A DNA stretch of 5,614 nucleotides from Spartobacteria bacterium (GTDB lineage Bacteria; Verrucomicrobiota; Verrucomicrobiia; Chthoniobacterales; UBA10450): the NCBI GenBank assembly GCA_003445855.1, contig DMCG01000138.1, positions 7,751 through 13,364 of the forward strand, given 5' to 3'. The notes below the pieces were generated by a model that was not told where the DNA came from, ran no database searches, and worked only from the letters and a program-made list of their open reading frames with translations. This document shows, in pieces, positions 4,993 through 5,614 of the stretch (the first letter of the stretch is position 1; the number at the start of each line of letters is the position of its first letter). Position numbers and translations under genes: made by a program.

Positions 4993-5471
4993 CCACGATC
5001 CGGTGCGGAATCGGCTACGACGCGCATCGGCTCGCCGAAGATCGACAATTGATTCTCGGCGGAGTCGCGATCGCGCACCCGCGCGGCCTCGAAGGACATT
5101 CCGATGCCGATGTCCTCGCCCATGCCATCGCCGACGCGATGCTGGGCGCGATCGGCGCGGGCGATATTGGCCAGCATTTTCCAAATACTGACGAATCAAT
5201 TCGCGGCATCAGCAGCATCGACATTTTGAAACGCGTGACCGCGCTCCTCGCCGGGAAAAAAGCGCGCGTCGTGAATGTCGATGCAACGATCATCGCGGAA
5301 GCACCGAAGATCGCGCCGCACATTTTTGCGATGCGTAAAAAAATCGCGAATGCGATCGGCGCGGATGAGTCGCGCGTCAGCATCAAGGCAACGACCAATG
5401 AAGGCCTCGGGTCGATCGGCCGCGGCGAAGGCATCGCCGCGATGGCGGTGGCGACGGTCGAACAAGAATGA
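4989..5471 (+). CDS. ispF: 2-C-methyl-D-erythritol 2,4-cyclodiphosphate synthase
   Basis: MEP-pathway enzyme that cyclises CDP-ME 2-phosphate to MEcPP with release of CMP, on the way to isoprenoid precursors; a Zn2+-containing trimer in the family. The length is 160 aa (E. coli 159). Motifs: GYDAHRL with Zn ligands Asp11 and His13, LILGGV (21-26), HSDADVLAHAIADAMLGA (37-54) with Zn ligand His45, GDIGQHFPNTD (58-68), TIIAEAPKIAPHIFAMR in the middle, and the C-terminal KATTNEGLGSIGRGEGIAAMAV. Asn66 replaces the usual Asp of FPDTD, and TTNE replaces TTTE, mild deviations. GTG 4989 is chosen because the family start lies there and it overlaps the upstream stop as GTGA. No ispD is in view. Confidence 0.96.
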   Translation: MTTIRCGIGYDAHRLAEDRQLILGGVAIAHPRGLEGHSDADVLAHAIADAMLGAIGAGDIGQHFPNTDESIRGISSIDILKRVTALLAGKKARVVNVDATIIAEAPKIAPHIFAMRKKIANAIGADESRVSIKATTNEGLGSIGRGEGIAAMAVATVEQE

Positions 5472-5478
5472 GTCCTCT

Positions 5479-5560
5479 GTCATTCCGAGCGAAGTCGAGG
5501 AATCCAGTGATGTTGCCGCTACGGTTCGCGAGGGGATGTCTCGGCTCCGCTCGACGTGAC
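5479..5560. repeat. REP-like imperfect inverted repeat between ispF and cysS
   Basis: A 21-nt left arm (5479-5499, core ccgagcgaagtcgag) and a 21-nt right arm (5540-5560, core ctcggctccgctcgac) are reverse complements at 16 of 21 positions, around a 40-nt interior. The wording 'cattccgagcgaagtcgagg ... ctccgctcgacgtgac' is of a kind I recall as a recurrent intergenic repeat in soil-bacterial genomes; that is memory and has not been checked. It starts 8 nt after the ispF stop and ends 10 nt before the cysS ATG. In RNA it could form a long stem, acting as a partial terminator or stabiliser. No T-tract follows. Confidence 0.7.
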
Positions 5561-5570
5561 GAAATAGAAA

Positions 5571-5614
5571 ATGGCGCTGCGCTTTTTTAACACTTACTCA
5601 CGGAAGCTCGAGGA
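5571..5614 (+). CDS. cysS: Cysteinyl-tRNA synthetase, N-terminal fragment (cut by window edge)
   Basis: Fourteen codons are visible, MALRFFNTYSRKLE. The hydrophobic-FNT-x-(S/T)-R-K-x-E opening is characteristic of CysRS (E. coli begins MLKIFNTLTRQKEEF). The enzyme would charge tRNA-Cys with cysteine. The ATG at 5571 is preceded by gaaatagaaa with no clear SD. The frame is open to the end of the window and the zinc and HIGH motifs lie beyond it, so the call rests on the short N-terminus alone. ispF and cysS also lie close together in other bacteria. Confidence 0.75.
   Translation, partial: MALRFFNTYSRKLE

Noticed and set aside
4540..5199. 219-codon minus-strand frame opposite the phosphatase and ispF
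   Set aside because: Antisense shadow; both + strand genes carry complete catalytic motifs and the antisense product has none.
5479..5560. Intrinsic terminator after ispF
   Set aside because: A stem can form, but the interior is 40 nt, pairing is imperfect and no T-tract follows; better described as a REP-like repeat.

Overview
This 5.6 kb window is a compact stretch of bacterial housekeeping genes, all on the + strand. It has moderately high GC, many GCG/CGC codons alongside AAA/AAT-rich ones, and few recognisable Shine-Dalgarno (SD) sequences. Several starts are TTG or GTG, and there are repeated 4-8 nt start/stop overlaps. Together with the intergenic repeats and the gene set, this fits a Gram-negative-type soil or aquatic bacterium, most plausibly Verrucomicrobiota (Spartobacteria-like). 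That placement is an inference from style and protein flavour; no rRNA or other phylogenetic marker is present.

Region 1 (1-3895) reads as one likely transcription unit. A MutY-type adenine DNA glycosylase comes first, with Glu where the catalytic Asp is usual. After 72 nt follow a YicC/YloC-family endoribonuclease, guanylate kinase (TTG start overlapping the yicC stop), and the two coenzyme A biosynthesis activities CoaC and CoaB. CoaC and CoaB are separate genes joined by a GTGA overlap rather than the usual fused coaBC. The order yicC-gmk-coaC-coaB is a reduced form of the widespread yloC-remA-gmk-rpoZ-coaBC cluster; remA and rpoZ are not in their usual slots.

Region 2 (3896-4245) is the part most worth attention. 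It holds a 19-codon, extremely basic micro-ORF with the strongest SD-like sequence in the window, two hairpins, and a textbook intrinsic terminator with a 7-T tract. Beyond the terminator lies an inverted-repeat element whose two arms are each built from 9-nt periodic units. It ends just before a -10-like hexamer 8 nt upstream of the next start codon, which suggests a leaderless mRNA.

Region 3 (4246-5614) begins a second unit. An inositol-monophosphatase-family phosphatase is coupled by another GTGA overlap to ispF (MEP isoprenoid pathway). An 82-bp imperfect inverted repeat of the 'ATTCCGAGCGAAGTCGAGG' type follows, and then the first 14 codons of what looks like cysS (cysteinyl-tRNA synthetase), cut by the window edge.

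No mobile element, CRISPR array, tRNA or rRNA was seen, and no minus-strand gene is convincing. I did not find a clear new multi-gene system. The best candidates for undescribed biology are the micro-ORF/hairpin locus at 3878-4137 and the 9-nt-periodic inverted repeat at 4152-4230.
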